Shown here one piece after another: positions 38,801 through 50,917 of a stretch of 64,000 bases of DNA. Every line of letters begins with the position of its first letter. Position 1 is the first letter of the stretch. Source of the DNA: Bagarius yarrelli (Eukaryota > Chordata > Actinopteri > Siluriformes > Sisoridae). Below the pieces are notes generated by a model, which saw nothing but the letters and a program-made list of their open reading frames with translations, had not been told where the DNA came from and made no database searches. Location: NCBI GenBank assembly GCA_005784505.1, contig VCAZ01000063.1, positions 147,501-211,500 on the forward strand, written 5' to 3'. Position numbers and translations under genes: made by a program.

Positions 38801-41800
38801 GCTTAAATCATATCAGCTGCACTGCTATCAGAGCTTCAATATAGTAAATTAAATCAACTTCTTTACAACCAGATTTAAAAATTCAACCTGTACACCCACT
38901 AGCACTGGATTCTTGGTAACAGAACTGTCTGAAGTATGCAAAATGTTTAAAAATTATAAGGAGGTTCAATTAGCTTTCATTGTTTGTTTAAATAAATACA
39001 AAGTGTCCCTTTAATTATACTTTTAATAATTGGCTGTAGCTTGATCACTCGTTGCCTTTGCTCTGGGAGTTATAATTATATCCGTGTAAACACACTACAG
39101 CTGCTCTAAAGGTTTCCTGCCTTTCCCTGGAGACGCTGTAGAAGACATGACGTTAGATCTGGAAATGATTTTGGGTCTACGCTTCCATGGGCCATCCAAT
39201 CAGGACAAAGCTTGTGTGTGTACATCTTTGCGGGTGTGACCTTACGTGTCTGATGGCGCAGTAAAAGCGTGTGGCAATCCGAATGGTTTGGAGCTTTTGG
39301 CTCATGCGTGATTTGGCTGGCGCGCCGTCTTCAGGTGGGCGTGGCTGTTGGAGAACAGGGCAGCTCCGCTCATAAACGCATTCAACACTTCTGGTTGGCT
39401 TTAAGCTAAAAGTAGTCACTAAATATTTTTTAAGGAACTCATGTACAGAGAGTTGAACATGAGGGAAAAAAATGTACATGCATTAACAAAAAAAAAATTT
39501 AAAGCTATTGCTCAGTGTTGGGTAAAGGTTAAAAAAAATATACAATTCCTAAAAAACTTTACTGCTTACCACACAGATACAAGTCTAGAGAAACAGTTCA
39601 TATTTGCACAAGAGCATCATATCCGACTGGAGGTACATGCTGACAGGGAGTGCATGCACAATGGAGCAGAGAACAAAGATACACATGCAAATTATTCACA
39701 TGCCTTCACTTATACATTATGCATGAGACATCACAAAGCTGCCAGCGGGCCCCTTGCTGGATCCCAAGTTCACCAGATTAAACAAAACTATTTATATTTT
39801 TGGTACAGTAAATTTTTTGATCTTTGAAACTAGCTTAAGAATGAAACATTTATTATTTCAAGCATGTGTACACGTATGCTTTAGACCAAAACTAAGCACA
39901 TACATATCTTGATCACAAATTACATTTTATTAAAAAAATGGCACAATTATAAAACATTATAGTTATGTTTTTTAACTCAGCTATGTGTCTAGTGCAGTTT
40001 CCACAGTCAAGCCAGAGAAGGGATAAAACAAAAGAAACCACTGACACTCCAAAATGGAGCACAAAAATTCATTGCAGTTGCAGAAGAAAAGGCAAGCGTT
40101 TATTTTTTTACCTTAAGCATAATTAGCATAATTAATTTGGGGAATTTTATATTAGTCACATGATTATTAAAGAAAACATTCCAAACACAACCATGTCAGA
40201 TTTGGCACACCAGTAACAAAAGTACATGCAATGTACTGAACATGCAGGTGCATGCTCATTTCACAGCAGTCGCAAGAGTTATTGCGTACATTTTTGGTTC
40301 TGCATTAAGCATCATCATTAGTTTAGAAAACTCAAAGTATCATACTAGGTAAATTAAAAAACATTTTTACCTTTTCTTTGTCACTAGCTTCTCTAGACAC
40401 TGTGGAACCCTAAAAAAGTGTATTTTAAAAAATGTATCATTTACTTTATTGATCAAGCGTCAAACACCTGCTGTTATTATGTATAAATATATCTTAAACT
40501 CTAACCAATAATTGTCTAACCCTCAGTGTCTCAGAGTACTCACCTTCAGGTCATATTTTTTGTGTACAGGCAGATGGGGGCTAAAAACATTCCGTGTGAC
40601 GATCATGTATGTCTCGTCTCCGTCCACCGTGAGGCGGTACATGCCCAGGAACTGAGGCAGCAGTGTGTTGCCATGGCACTCTACTATATACTGCAAACAG
40701 CAAAAAAATACATACAAATGAGGTGCCAGCTCACAAGGGTTCACGGTAAGGGTGACATAGCTGCTTCACAATGACACCCTTGTTCAATTCGTAGCTCATT
40801 TCTCTTGCACACTTGGCTGCAGGCTTTCAGACCATTGGACATGGCAATATTTGATGTTCTTCTCTTTTTTTCTGGCATTTTTTGACGATCATGCTCAATA
40901 TTTTAGTTATGAAAACTGCAATATTTAATATTTAAAGATATTTGTTAGGCATTTTTGGGCTTCTGGGTGTCTTAACCAACTACCATCACGGCAACCACAA
41001 TATCGATAAACTGTAAAACTCCAAGAGTTGATTCTCTTTAACACTTTCTATTAACACCTAAAGAAGCACTTAAATCACACAAATTACACAGTTTTTCATT
41101 TGTACTGTGCTGCTTCTATGTAATAGGGATCACATGGTATGACAGCTACACCTTTTCAAGGCTGTTTAAAATAACACGAAGTAAATATTCGCTCTACTCC
41201 TCATACAAGAACACACAGATGCCCATGACTGGCTACTTTGCTGTGATTGACAGGGAAAAAGGGGTATGCCCCTCCTACTTAACAGCATTTAGCTGATAAT
41301 AAGACAACCTTTAATCTTGCTGAGAAAATGGGGCGTCATTTTACCTGATGATACTTCTTCAGGATGTTGTGCATCTCAGCCACATCTTCACTGGTAATGA
41401 TCTTAATGACGTACTTCTTGTTGTAAGAGGTGTGAAAGCGTGCACCGCTGCGACCCTGGGCATCACTTGGGACTGGCGCACTTCGCGTCAAAGAGTTCTG
41501 CAAGAGGACAGGCGTGTTACAGAGCGCACAGATATTCCTGGGCTACAGATTATAGAAAATTGCACTTTTTCTAAAAGCGGATAACATGATGTCAGAATAA
41601 AAAAAAAAAATCCAAAGCCTCAGTCTGCAACATACAACCCCAATTTTAGTCAGGTTTTGGAATTGAGGTTGTGTTTCCTAGGTTTTTAAGAGCTCTATCT
41701 TCTGAATTATTAGCACGCATTTGTTACAGTTGTACGCTTATGTAACACATAATTGATAATTAATATGGTTATTTATTATTACACAAGTTGTAATTCTTCT

Positions 41801-42328
41801 ATTCCAAATCTATTGATTTGGAAGATGCTTACAATGGTAATATGCATTATTCTTTTATACTGCTGTTGAAAATTCAGCTCAGGAAGAACAAAATGCTGAA
41901 ATTAACATTACATAAAACAGCAAACCCACACCGCACTTATTCCAATTTTTGACATCTTCTCAACAAACAGCAACTGTGATCTTGTGTAATGTTTAGACAA
42001 GATTCTCAACTGAGATCTTTCATTCTTAACCAAAATCAGTACAGCTAAACAGCATGAAACGGTTTCACTGTTTTACTGTGATTTCATGTGGAATGGAAAA
42101 TTATGTGGAATGGAGATTATTTCCTGTAATAATGTGGGAGTACATAAAAAAAATGATGATAATAATACAGCCATTCATAAATAAGATAAAATGAAAAAGT
42201 TAATTTAAGCACCTGATATTCCTGATCATCGATGGCAAACCTTTCCCTCAGATTTCGGAAGACAAGAGGACAGTACTCTTTAAACTTGAAATGGCTTGGC
42301 ATATTCTCTCTTCAGCAAGAGAAAGAGA

Positions 42329-42359
<31 letters not shown>

Positions 42360-45300
42360 GAGGAGGGCAAAAAAGAAAGAAAGAAAGAAAGGAATAGAGG
42401 AGAGAGAGGATAAGACAGGAAATGAGAAGAGAAAAGTGATGAGGAGAAGAGAGGAGAAGAGAGGGGAGAAGAGAAGAAAGAAGAGACAGGAAAAGAGAGA
42501 AGAGAGGGGAGGAGAAGAGAAGAAAGAAGAGACAGGAAAAGAGAGGAGAAGAGAGAGGAAGAGAAAAGACGAAAGGAGAAGAGAGGAGAAAAGAGTTTTC
42601 ATTAGTATAAATAGTGATAATAGTGAAATAGTAAATTTAGCTTTCAGTCTGCCTGACTGTGTGATTGCTAACATTCTAATAAAAATAATGATTAAACTGC
42701 AGGAATTAAAAGAAGCCTGTGATTTATCAAGCTTGGGATTCCCACTCGTACTTGTTGAAGAGGTGATTGTCCACTTTGATCTTGGAGTTGGCTTTAAAAT
42801 CATCAGGCATCAGCATTACAGGGATCTGAATGTGACTGAGGTTATTTATCTGGAGACACACAAACAGAAGGAGAGAAGAAAAAAGCTCAGAAACAAAATC
42901 ATCACTTTCAGACAGCAAACCTGATGCTTTTTATTTAAACTCTTTTCATTAAGGCAGCTCCGGATTGCCTCAGAACAATCCAATCGGACTGACATCTCAT
43001 TCACTGGGAAGGATGGTGCACTGGTGGCTCAAGGCCAAAAGCCACCTTCCTCCTGATATTGGCATGCATCTATTTTAGATTTAAGGCTATGTATGAAATA
43101 ATTTCTGTACGCAGACGACTGCAGGTGCACCATTTCTATTTTAGGATCCTTTCAGGGTGCATATATGTTCTACCGCTTAGGAATCCTACCTGCTTTTTAT
43201 GACACTCCCTCCATCATCTAGTCACAGACACACACAACACTAGCATACACTTATAGTTTGACGCAGAAGGCTATTTTGGTGCACTATCCTCTGTGTCTCC
43301 ATCTGTCCTTACTGCATTAGGGGCAACTGTCTGATATTTGAGAGCAAACTGTCATCAATCTGTATATGTTCACACATGCTGCTGATGACATCACGCATAT
43401 ATTTGGGCATTTTGGCAGCGCTAGTCAAAAATCTTGTGTTTATGCTTTCATGCTGGAAGGAGAAAGCCAGTAATCTGTAAACCGTTATCCTGCTTCCCCC
43501 TTTCACACTGCCAGAAATTGTGTCTCATCTAGCAGGCTAAACAGTCTGGAGAAACAGAGTGAATGTGAGAGACAGATTTCTCTCAGCCAGCACAGGCCAA
43601 CGAGTTTATTCCTCTTCATCTTTGAAATAGGGGCACAGTGTACAGCATGTCCAGCTCAAAGGCAAATTATCAACTGTACCCACCTAAAAGTGTGACAGTC
43701 TTCTTAAAAATACCTGCTCCATTTCCCCAGAAGCGACATTTTATTTACATTGAGCTTTGTTTACAATGACAGCATCCTAACGTCATGGGCATTAGTATTC
43801 AGTCCAAGTCTTGCATTGTCCTACATAACGCCCTACAGTTTACATGCCACACTACAGAGAAAGAAACGCGTTCTGGATATTTATATAACAAAATTTGCAG
43901 ACTAACTGGATTAATGTAGACATACTGCTTATTCATGTAGGATAAATCCTGAAGCATCTGTGATGCGCGAGAATCTGCCAACTATCAAATTTAGCACAAA
44001 ATTTAAAAGCGTAATACTGTGACTGCTATGATAATATGATTATGTATAATCGCATTAGATTTGACTTCACTACAGTGGAGCTTCTATAGTTATATTTCCC
44101 ACTAGGTACTTTTTTTCTGACCAGTGGATTCAGGTTAGATGTGAAAAATATATACAGAGGATAAAGTGAAGGAGAAAATTATTCTTGCCAGAAAGTGAAC
44201 ATTAGAAACTTAAAAAAAAGCTATTAGCTATTAGATGTTAGAAACAGCTATATAATATTGTCATCACTAATGAATGATTATTAGCATCATTATTAATTCT
44301 TGTCCGATAGCTTGTCAGAAGTGCCCTCCTAGGAATTAACCCATACAATTTAAACTAGCTGCATAATAGGATACAAAGTCTATCTTCTTATTTGTTTGGA
44401 TTCCACTTCCTTACACAATCACAGCAACATAAACACTTGTCTTGATCATAACTGAAACTAAGAAATTAAGAGCTTAACTGGCACTGGAGCAAGTTATAAT
44501 TAAAAGAGAAAGAGAAAAAAACAGGTAAGATGCAAAGAGGAAAAGATTGTTGAATAACTGAAATTGCCTGAAGTGAAACATTGAAGTGAAAGGATAAGCC
44601 ATGTTAACGGAAGCGAAAAGTGGGTGCTGATTAAGGAGGAGGCAATCTAATGGTGTAATTAATACCCACACCAAAAGCTAAGCAGTAAAACATTAATCAG
44701 ACCAAACCATGGCACTGATCAAGCTGTGCAGAAAAGACTGTAATTACAACAAAACCACAACAGCAGCTTATAAAACCACTGCCTCTCATCGGGACAGAAC
44801 TCGGTCATCAGTCTCACTGCTACCTCCCATTAGATTGCATTTCTGTCCAGAAAGCATAATTAGAAAAACATCCAAAGCAGACTGGCTGCTGAGGGGTGAG
44901 GTGGAGATTTATCTGTCCTGTTCTTAAAGCCAGAAGCGGAGTTAAGCGGTAGTTATGGTTCCAGTCTCCAGGGTCAGGGAGAGAATTAGTCAACCATTTC
45001 TCCTGGCCACCTCTCACTTTGCTGGAAAGTCAGTCGCTTTGTGAATGTATGCCAGACTGATTTTTTACACTAAGAAAGTAAGAGAGAGAGAGAAATATAG
45101 AAAGAGACAGAGAGAAAATCTGACCTCACTGTTTGAAAACTACAGTTTCCTGCAAATCAGGATGTGGGTTTGAAAGCCTTGTGATGAGGATCCTTCAATA
45201 AATTGTTATCCTATGCCCATATTTGTGTCTCAGAGTACCCAACAGCACTTTACTAAATATTATCATATGTTTTTACAGTTGAAGTTACTCATACTAGTGA

Positions 45301-47272
45301 TATGTGTGTGGAAATCGCTTTCATCCACAGTATTTAGCCCACTTTTGTTATAAGCTGAAAGAGAGAGCAGGTGGGAGGAAAGGTGATGCGCCCAAGCTCA
45401 AAATAGAACTTTGTTTGATTTAGTTTTGCTTAACAATGCTGTGTTGTTTGGCTGATTTATAGCCTTTATGTACCGAAAAGTCCAGGAGCTAGCAATGTCA
45501 TGTTTTACTACAAAAGCAGATCCAACATATTCATTAAACATTTGGTTACGCAACTCAATTAGACAGATTTCACTTTAGAAAGTCATTTTACTGCATAGTA
45601 TTTTGCAAAAATCAGACTGGATTTGCTAACCATTGCACAGCAAAACACAAAGCATCTAACCCTAGGCTACATTCGGATGGGTTTAAATGAGTGTGTACAG
45701 TATGTTTGTGGTACAAAAATGAACAAACAGGTAACATTTTCAAAGGTAATATTCTGAAATTAGAAAATAGGTGTTTGTTTAAAAAAAACTAATCTTACAT
45801 GTGGCTAATTATATGGTCTTGAACAAATATTTAAGGTGTTGGACTGCTGAATGTGAGATTAGGGGTTCAGTTCCCAGCACCACCTAGCTTCCACTGCTGG
45901 TCCCTTTGGCAAGGCCCTTAACTATCACCTGCTCAGTTGGATTAAACGATAAGGTATAAATGTAAGTATAAGTATAGAATACGGCAGATGAGGTCATTCA
46001 TAACTATTTTTTAAAAAACTATTTTTTTTATTATCTTTAAATACATTCTCGATACAAGTGTAGGACATTACAAGAGTTAATAACTTATATGAGAGAACAA
46101 AACTATGACCAATCATATTCAAGGATTTAACAGCCCTGTGTTATAAATGAAACCCGAGAATGCAGACGGTAAAGATTGTGTATTGTGACTCTGTTTATCC
46201 AGCTAATGCTATTCCTAATGTTATTTTGCACTCTTTGTCAGCAGCTGCTTCTTTTTTAAAGTACAGGGGATATAAATTCAATTTTCACGAAGCTTTAAGA
46301 ACATACATTTGTTAACACTATCACATGGAAGGCAATTATGGCAATTTATCACCATTTATCAGTTTTCACCTGTCGAGACTTTTAAACTGTGATAGAAAAA
46401 AAGTAGCATGCTTTTTAAGAACACTGACAGCTTAGCAGACAGCTGCATTTTATGTATAATCCCACAAACAGTTGTAAACGTTTTGTAAAAAGCTTTACTG
46501 CTTGCTTAAAAGAAATACAATGCTACTTGCACACATCTGCAAGGGCCTCATAATGCTAACAGTGTACCGAGCATCCTGAAAAGCATTTCAGCCTAAGTCC
46601 CATAAGCCCAATTAGTGGTTTGCAGGACACCTGGGAAAATTTTGTTCTTCTTAATTAAAAAGTAGGCAACGCACGACTGTATGACGACAGGAAGCGGCAA
46701 GTTTCCCAGTACAGACCATAAAACCATCATTCTTTTCTATTGTATTTTTTTTTTACAGATCTCAAACACATAAGGACACATACTCTTTCCTTTCACTCTC
46801 GTAAAACACAGCCAATTCATTTAACAACAACATTTCCAAACACGATTTCACCATTTTATTTAAAGTAAATAAATGTATCCTAATAAAAGTCACCACATTA
46901 AGCATCGTACAGTTGTACTTTCCCTTTATTATAAAGCTTTGTTTTTCAGTATAAGCCCCTGTGTACGAACTGGTACTGTAAAAACAATAACATTATAACA
47001 AGTTCATCACTATAAACTTACTATTTATGTTCCAAATGCAACTTCTGTTTGACCCGTACTGTTATCCAACAAAGCCCTACTTAGCCAATCAGATTTGAGA
47101 ATACAACTACGCTGTGGTAGAACAGGAACTAAAGCCTGTAGAGGTTCCACAAGAACCAGTCAGTCAATCGGGCGATTTCATTAGGCAATATATGTTAACA
47201 TGTTTTTAAATCGATGTAAATAAACTCGTAGCTACTTATTTTTTATACAATTTTTTTTTCCGGAATATTTTA

Positions 47273-47308
<36 letters not shown>

Positions 47309-47899
47309 TATTTACATTTACAGCATTTGGCAGACATTCTTATCCAGAGCAACTTACATTTATCTCATTTATATACAACTAAGCAGTTGGGGGCCTTGCT
47401 CAGGGGCCCAACAGTGGTAGCTTGGAATCAAACCCACAATCTTCAGGTTGGTAGTCCAACACCTTAACCAAGAGCCACCAATATTGTAATTTGAAATATA
47501 AATAATATATAGAGATGGATAGATATAGATTAATTAATTAATTATTATTTTGACAGATAATATATTATTTGACAGATATTGACAGGATGTCTGTATCACT
47601 CATCCTATCATTATACTTTATTATTATATTAAAGTATATTATTATACATGCACCAAATGACTCCTAGACGTAAAAAGCATCATAAGTAACGAATGCTGCT
47701 GCACTGACACTTCTTGTGAGAGTAAAGAATAATTTTCAGATTGAAGTGTTCATACCGAGTGGTTGACTCCCCACATCAGCACGCTGAGAAGCGGGTCGCT
47801 GGAGCGGAAAAGCTTCTTCTTCTGCGGCATGAAGTGTTTTTTCTTCGTTTTGGTTTTGCTGGCGATGGAGGATGCGAGGCTGGCAGCTGCAGAGGCCAT
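35843..47899 (-). CDS. pip4k2a: Phosphatidylinositol-5-phosphate 4-kinase type 2 alpha
   Basis: Ten coding exons on the minus strand: 47899-47756, 42849-42752, 42309-42213, 41497-41345, 40690-40544, 40409-40371, 37163-37050, 36915-36663, 36552-36449 and 35923-35843. One frame gives about 409 residues (human 406). The start is MASAAASLASSIASKTKTKKKHF with the ATG at 47899. Kinase landmarks are DPLLSVLMWGVNHS, DLKGS across an exon junction (about 211-215) and MDYSLLVGIHD (about 272-282). An acidic insert after HDVERGEQEQ, IDILTPYD and the activation-loop region AAHAAKTVKHGAGAEIS follow. The gene ends FITTILS. The enzyme makes PI(4,5)P2 from PI5P and acts in the cytosol, nucleus and on endolysosomes. 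KHGAGAEIS fits the type II rather than the type I family. Intron 1 is about 4.9 kb. Confidence 0.97.
38290..38770 (+). mobile_element. Decayed Tc1-like transposon fragment in pip4k2a intron 6
   Basis: It keeps 'tcatgtgatctgatgagtcc', 'gacaatgccaagattc', 'catgtggattggccacc' and 'cacagagaatgcgtgctg' in the same order as the relic at 34850-35450, with different insertions and deletions. It lies between the exons at 37163 and 40371, on the strand opposite to the gene. Confidence 0.65.
42314..42595. repeat. Purine-rich (GA/GAAA/GAGGA) tract abutting a pip4k2a splice acceptor
   Basis: About 280 bases are nearly pure A and G on the plus strand, so pure C and T on the gene's strand. It ends about 5 bases from the acceptor of the exon 42309-42213. 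Long open frames on both strands here (for example 42232-42924 and 42312-42803) are artefacts of the repeat. Confidence 0.95.
45825..45975 (+). repeat. tRNA-derived SINE, family A, copy in pip4k2a intron 1
   Basis: It contains 'gtgttggactgctgaatg', a box B-like 'ggttcagttcccag' and 'ggcaaggcccttaac', ending near 'ataaatgtaagt'. Orientation follows the tRNA-like head on the left. Confidence 0.65.
47275..47303. repeat. (TA)n microsatellite
   Basis: About fourteen TA units beside the SINE at 47312. Confidence 0.9.
47312..47487 (-). repeat. tRNA-derived SINE, family A, copy in pip4k2a intron 1
   Basis: 'catttggcagacattctt', 'tccagagcaacttacatt' and 'ggggccttgctcaggggcc' match the 2087-2270 copy in the same orientation. 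The head side ends 'ccaacaccttaaccaagag'. Confidence 0.75.
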
Positions 47900-49574
47900 G
47901 TTGTTGGGTTTTTTTTAGTTTGTTTTATTTTTCAGAACGGTAACAGACTGGTTAAATAGATGAATGAATGAATAAATAAGTACGTGGGTTAGTATTAAAT
48001 TGACCAACTGCCAAATCCTTGACACCTGAAGCTGCTCTTACTGCGAGTCTAACGCGTCCCACCGGATGTTAACGAGTACCTAGAATTCTTTCTTTCCGCT
48101 TGTATTTCCTCTCTCATCCCTCCTTAAAATTACACTTGATAAAAGAAGAACACTGTAGAATATCGATTAACACACCGAGCTAGCTGTACTAGCTGTCATT
48201 GACGCGAACGTGAAGGTTACGGCGTTACTACAACGCTGAATACGAGAACTTCTCTTAAAAAATCTACCAAAAAGCTTACATGAGATAGCGATTTTTTTAA
48301 GAAAAAAGAAAAAACAAACGCGCAAAATTGCCCTTAAATAACTTCTTTTTTTTTTTTAATTCAGGAACACAAATAAAATCCTAAATTGAGACAAAACTGA
48401 TTAAACATGAAGCCTTCTGACGGTATAATGCAGAGGTTGGTCAGAGACCGTTAACGTGAAAACGTCATCTGCTGCTCCACGCTTTGAATTCTAACGGTCG
48501 CTCTGGTGCGCACGCGGCATCATATTTGTTCCGATGAATAAACCGAAGCAGACCGGTGTCGTGAAGCGGGAAAACTGCGTCTCCGCCATCGCCAATGCCC
48601 TGTGCTTTGGGACGCTGCAGCTGGATGAAGGCGCAGCGCATCAGTCCCGCAACCCTCTTTGGCTTCCGGTTAGTCTTATAGTTCACCCTCTGCTATTGGC
48701 TTACTGATATACGCGGTAGGGCTCACAAAGAAGAGTCGATTCTCCGAAACACGGTGTTATGCATAATTGAGTCGACTCTTCTTCGGAGTCGGTTCTGCGC
48801 TGTGTTAAAGATTCAGCTGTATGTGAATGATAATTTATAATCGTGCGTCTGCAAATCTTCTAACATGTCCTTCAAAAATGTTTGAAGGATTGACTACTGT
48901 TATTCCTGAAAATGTCCAACAATCATAAACATGTGCACTAATAAATTTAAGACCTTTAAATTATTCTTATTGCATCCATATTTATCTGCATAACCTGACT
49001 TATGCTACTAAATGCTAAAATAGAGGCTGTTTATTAAAAGCATCTATTAGTAACCTATAAAATTATCAAACGTGTCAACCTACGCTCTGTACTTAATTAA
49101 TACTGTGAAATACATCTGCTATTTGATGTTTTATATGCAAATTATCCCCCTACCACAGTGACAACTCCCCTTTAGACATAGTGGACTGTAATCAAACTGC
49201 AGATGTCCAACAATAATTTAATTATTCAGCCACATAAGGAAATGTATGTGTTTAGATTGTATTTAGATTTTGTTTACGCAGTTGCTTAAGTCTATTTTCT
49301 GGCAAATTCGAATGAATCCATTCACCTGTGTCTGGTTCCCACCGCCAAGTTTGGCAGATTTCTTACCAGAATGATAGAAGCCTGGGGTTTTCAGTGCTGT
49401 CTTATCCATCATCTGAGGACCTGCCTCTAAGCCTAAGAACACATTTTGTTTCTTTGCCGTGAAAGGTAATATAAAGGTTCTTCACTAAAGTTAACAATTT
49501 TCAAAATGAAAAATACACAAAATACCACTAAAACGGTTATTAATAAGTATAATATATTCAATGTCATAGGTACA

Positions 49575-49800
49575 TGTACAGAGCCAATGAAATGCATTTT
49601 TCGCATATCCCATCTTAGTAAGTTGGGGTCAGAGCGCAGGGTCAGCTATGATACAGCACCCCTGGAGCAGGAGGGGTTAAGGGTCTTGCTCAAGGACCCA
49701 GCAGTGGTTGACTTGCCAGGAGGTGGGGCTTGAACCCAGGTGTTTCTGGTCTTCAGATTAACAACACAGCACCTTAACCATTTGAGCCACCCACCCTGCC
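49575..49800 (-). repeat. tRNA-derived SINE, third family
   Basis: 'ggggtcagagcgcagggtca', 'tgatacagcacccctggag' and 'gggtcttgctcaagg' lead to a head that reads, on the minus strand, ggctcaaatggttaaggtg with a box B-like ggttcaagccc. The body differs from families A and B. Confidence 0.65.
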
Positions 49801-49944
49801 CTAATAAAAAGATACCAACAATCAAAATAAAATCCAATAGAAAATCCATGTTGCTGTTAACTGTTAATTTTAATATGTAAAATTATTGCAATTTAACAAT
49901 TAACAATTAACAAGTAACAACATGTATTTCAACATCATCGTCCA

Positions 49945-50125
49945 TTGTCTATACCTGCTTATTCCTATTCAGGGTTCCTATGGGTAATTCAGAATGACCA
50001 GTCAATCTAACATGAGAGTAAACTGGAGAATCCGGAGTAAAACGGAGAACATGCAAACTCCACACAGAAAGACACCTGCAGGGATTCAAACCTTGGACCT
50101 TCTTGCTGTAAAGTGATGGCATAAG
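49945..50125 (-). repeat. tRNA-derived SINE, family B, internally shortened
   Basis: The segments 'tatgggtaattcagaatg', 'gcaaactccacacagaaag' and 'accttcttgctgtaaagtg' occur in the family order, but about half of the body is missing. Confidence 0.65.
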
Positions 50126-50134
50126 AAGTGTTGG

Positions 50135-50312
50135 CTAAGAGGTCAAGGTGTTGGACTAATACCAGAAAGACTGGGGTTCGATTCCCAGCACCACCAAGCT
50201 ACCACTGTGGGTCCTGAGCACAATCGCTCAGTTGTATAAAAGAGTCAGTAAGTCATGTAAGTCTCTCTGGATAAGGACGTCTTCTGAATGCTGTAAATGT
50301 AATTGAGGGTAT
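50135..50312 (+). repeat. tRNA-derived SINE, family A, near full length
   Basis: The plus strand reads tggctaagaggt (box A-like), then ggttcgattcccag (box B-like), then 'ctctggataaggacgtct' and 'gaatgctgtaaatgtaat'. It is the cleanest family A head in the window. Confidence 0.75.
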
Positions 50313-50543
50313 AGGTGGGAAAGAGTAAGGCTAATTATAGACTATAAATATGATTTTATGTCTATGTAGTTTATATTAAACGATGCATAGTGTTTCTCCC
50401 TCTCTCTCTTTCACTCTTTTAAACTAATCTTATTTTAACTTTATTTTTCTTTTTATCTTTTGTGAAGCTTTGATATAAAATAATGCTTGTATTGTAATTA
50501 ATTTGCTATTCATTTGTAATTTATTAAAGCTGAAAAGAAAATA

Positions 50544-50617
50544 ACTCTCTCTCTCCCAACCACACACACACACACAAACTCTCTCTCTCTCTCTCTCTCT
50601 CTCACCCACACACACAC

Positions 50618-50673
<56 letters not shown>

Positions 50674-50674
50674 A

Positions 50675-50745
<71 letters not shown>

Positions 50746-50752
50746 ACTCACT
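50544..50752. repeat. Compound (CT)n/(CA)n microsatellite upstream of nebl
   Basis: Alternating blocks of CT and CA repeats, with a final CT block of over 60 bases, end about 165 bases before the nebl start codon. Apparent open frames here are repeat artefacts. Confidence 0.95.
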
Positions 50753-50917
50753 CCCTGGCACTTTTCCCGGTTCTTCTTCCTCGTTTCTCAAACTGACCTC
50801 TAATAATCAGCACGAGTGTGTGCGCAGTTTTAAATCCACTGCGCCACGGATCATTTGGCGTTTAAAGCTTTACTTTTTTGCAGTGATTAAAATGAGTCAA
50901 ACGATGTGATTGACACC

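Larger units (their letters stand above)
47900..50917. other. Intergenic region between divergent pip4k2a and nebl
   Basis: The first few hundred bases should hold the pip4k2a promoter. The block 48420-48800 is richer in CG and contains a short inverted repeat, but no coding family was recognised. Three SINE copies (49575-50312) and a long CT/CA tract (50544-50752) lie before nebl. Confidence 0.5.

Noticed and set aside
42312..42803. 163-residue minus-strand frame rich in S, L and F
   Set aside because: Same tract read on the other strand. Only its first part overlaps real pip4k2a coding sequence, in a different frame.
42232..42924. 230-residue open frame rich in E, K and R
   Set aside because: It is read through the purine-rich tract; low complexity, overlaps two pip4k2a exons on the other strand, and has no family resemblance.
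48465..48686. 73-residue frame in a CG-richer block near pip4k2a
   Set aside because: Open on both strands by composition only; no motif, no splice context.
50430..50747. 105-residue frame of R, E and V, C repeats
   Set aside because: Artefact of the CT/CA microsatellite.
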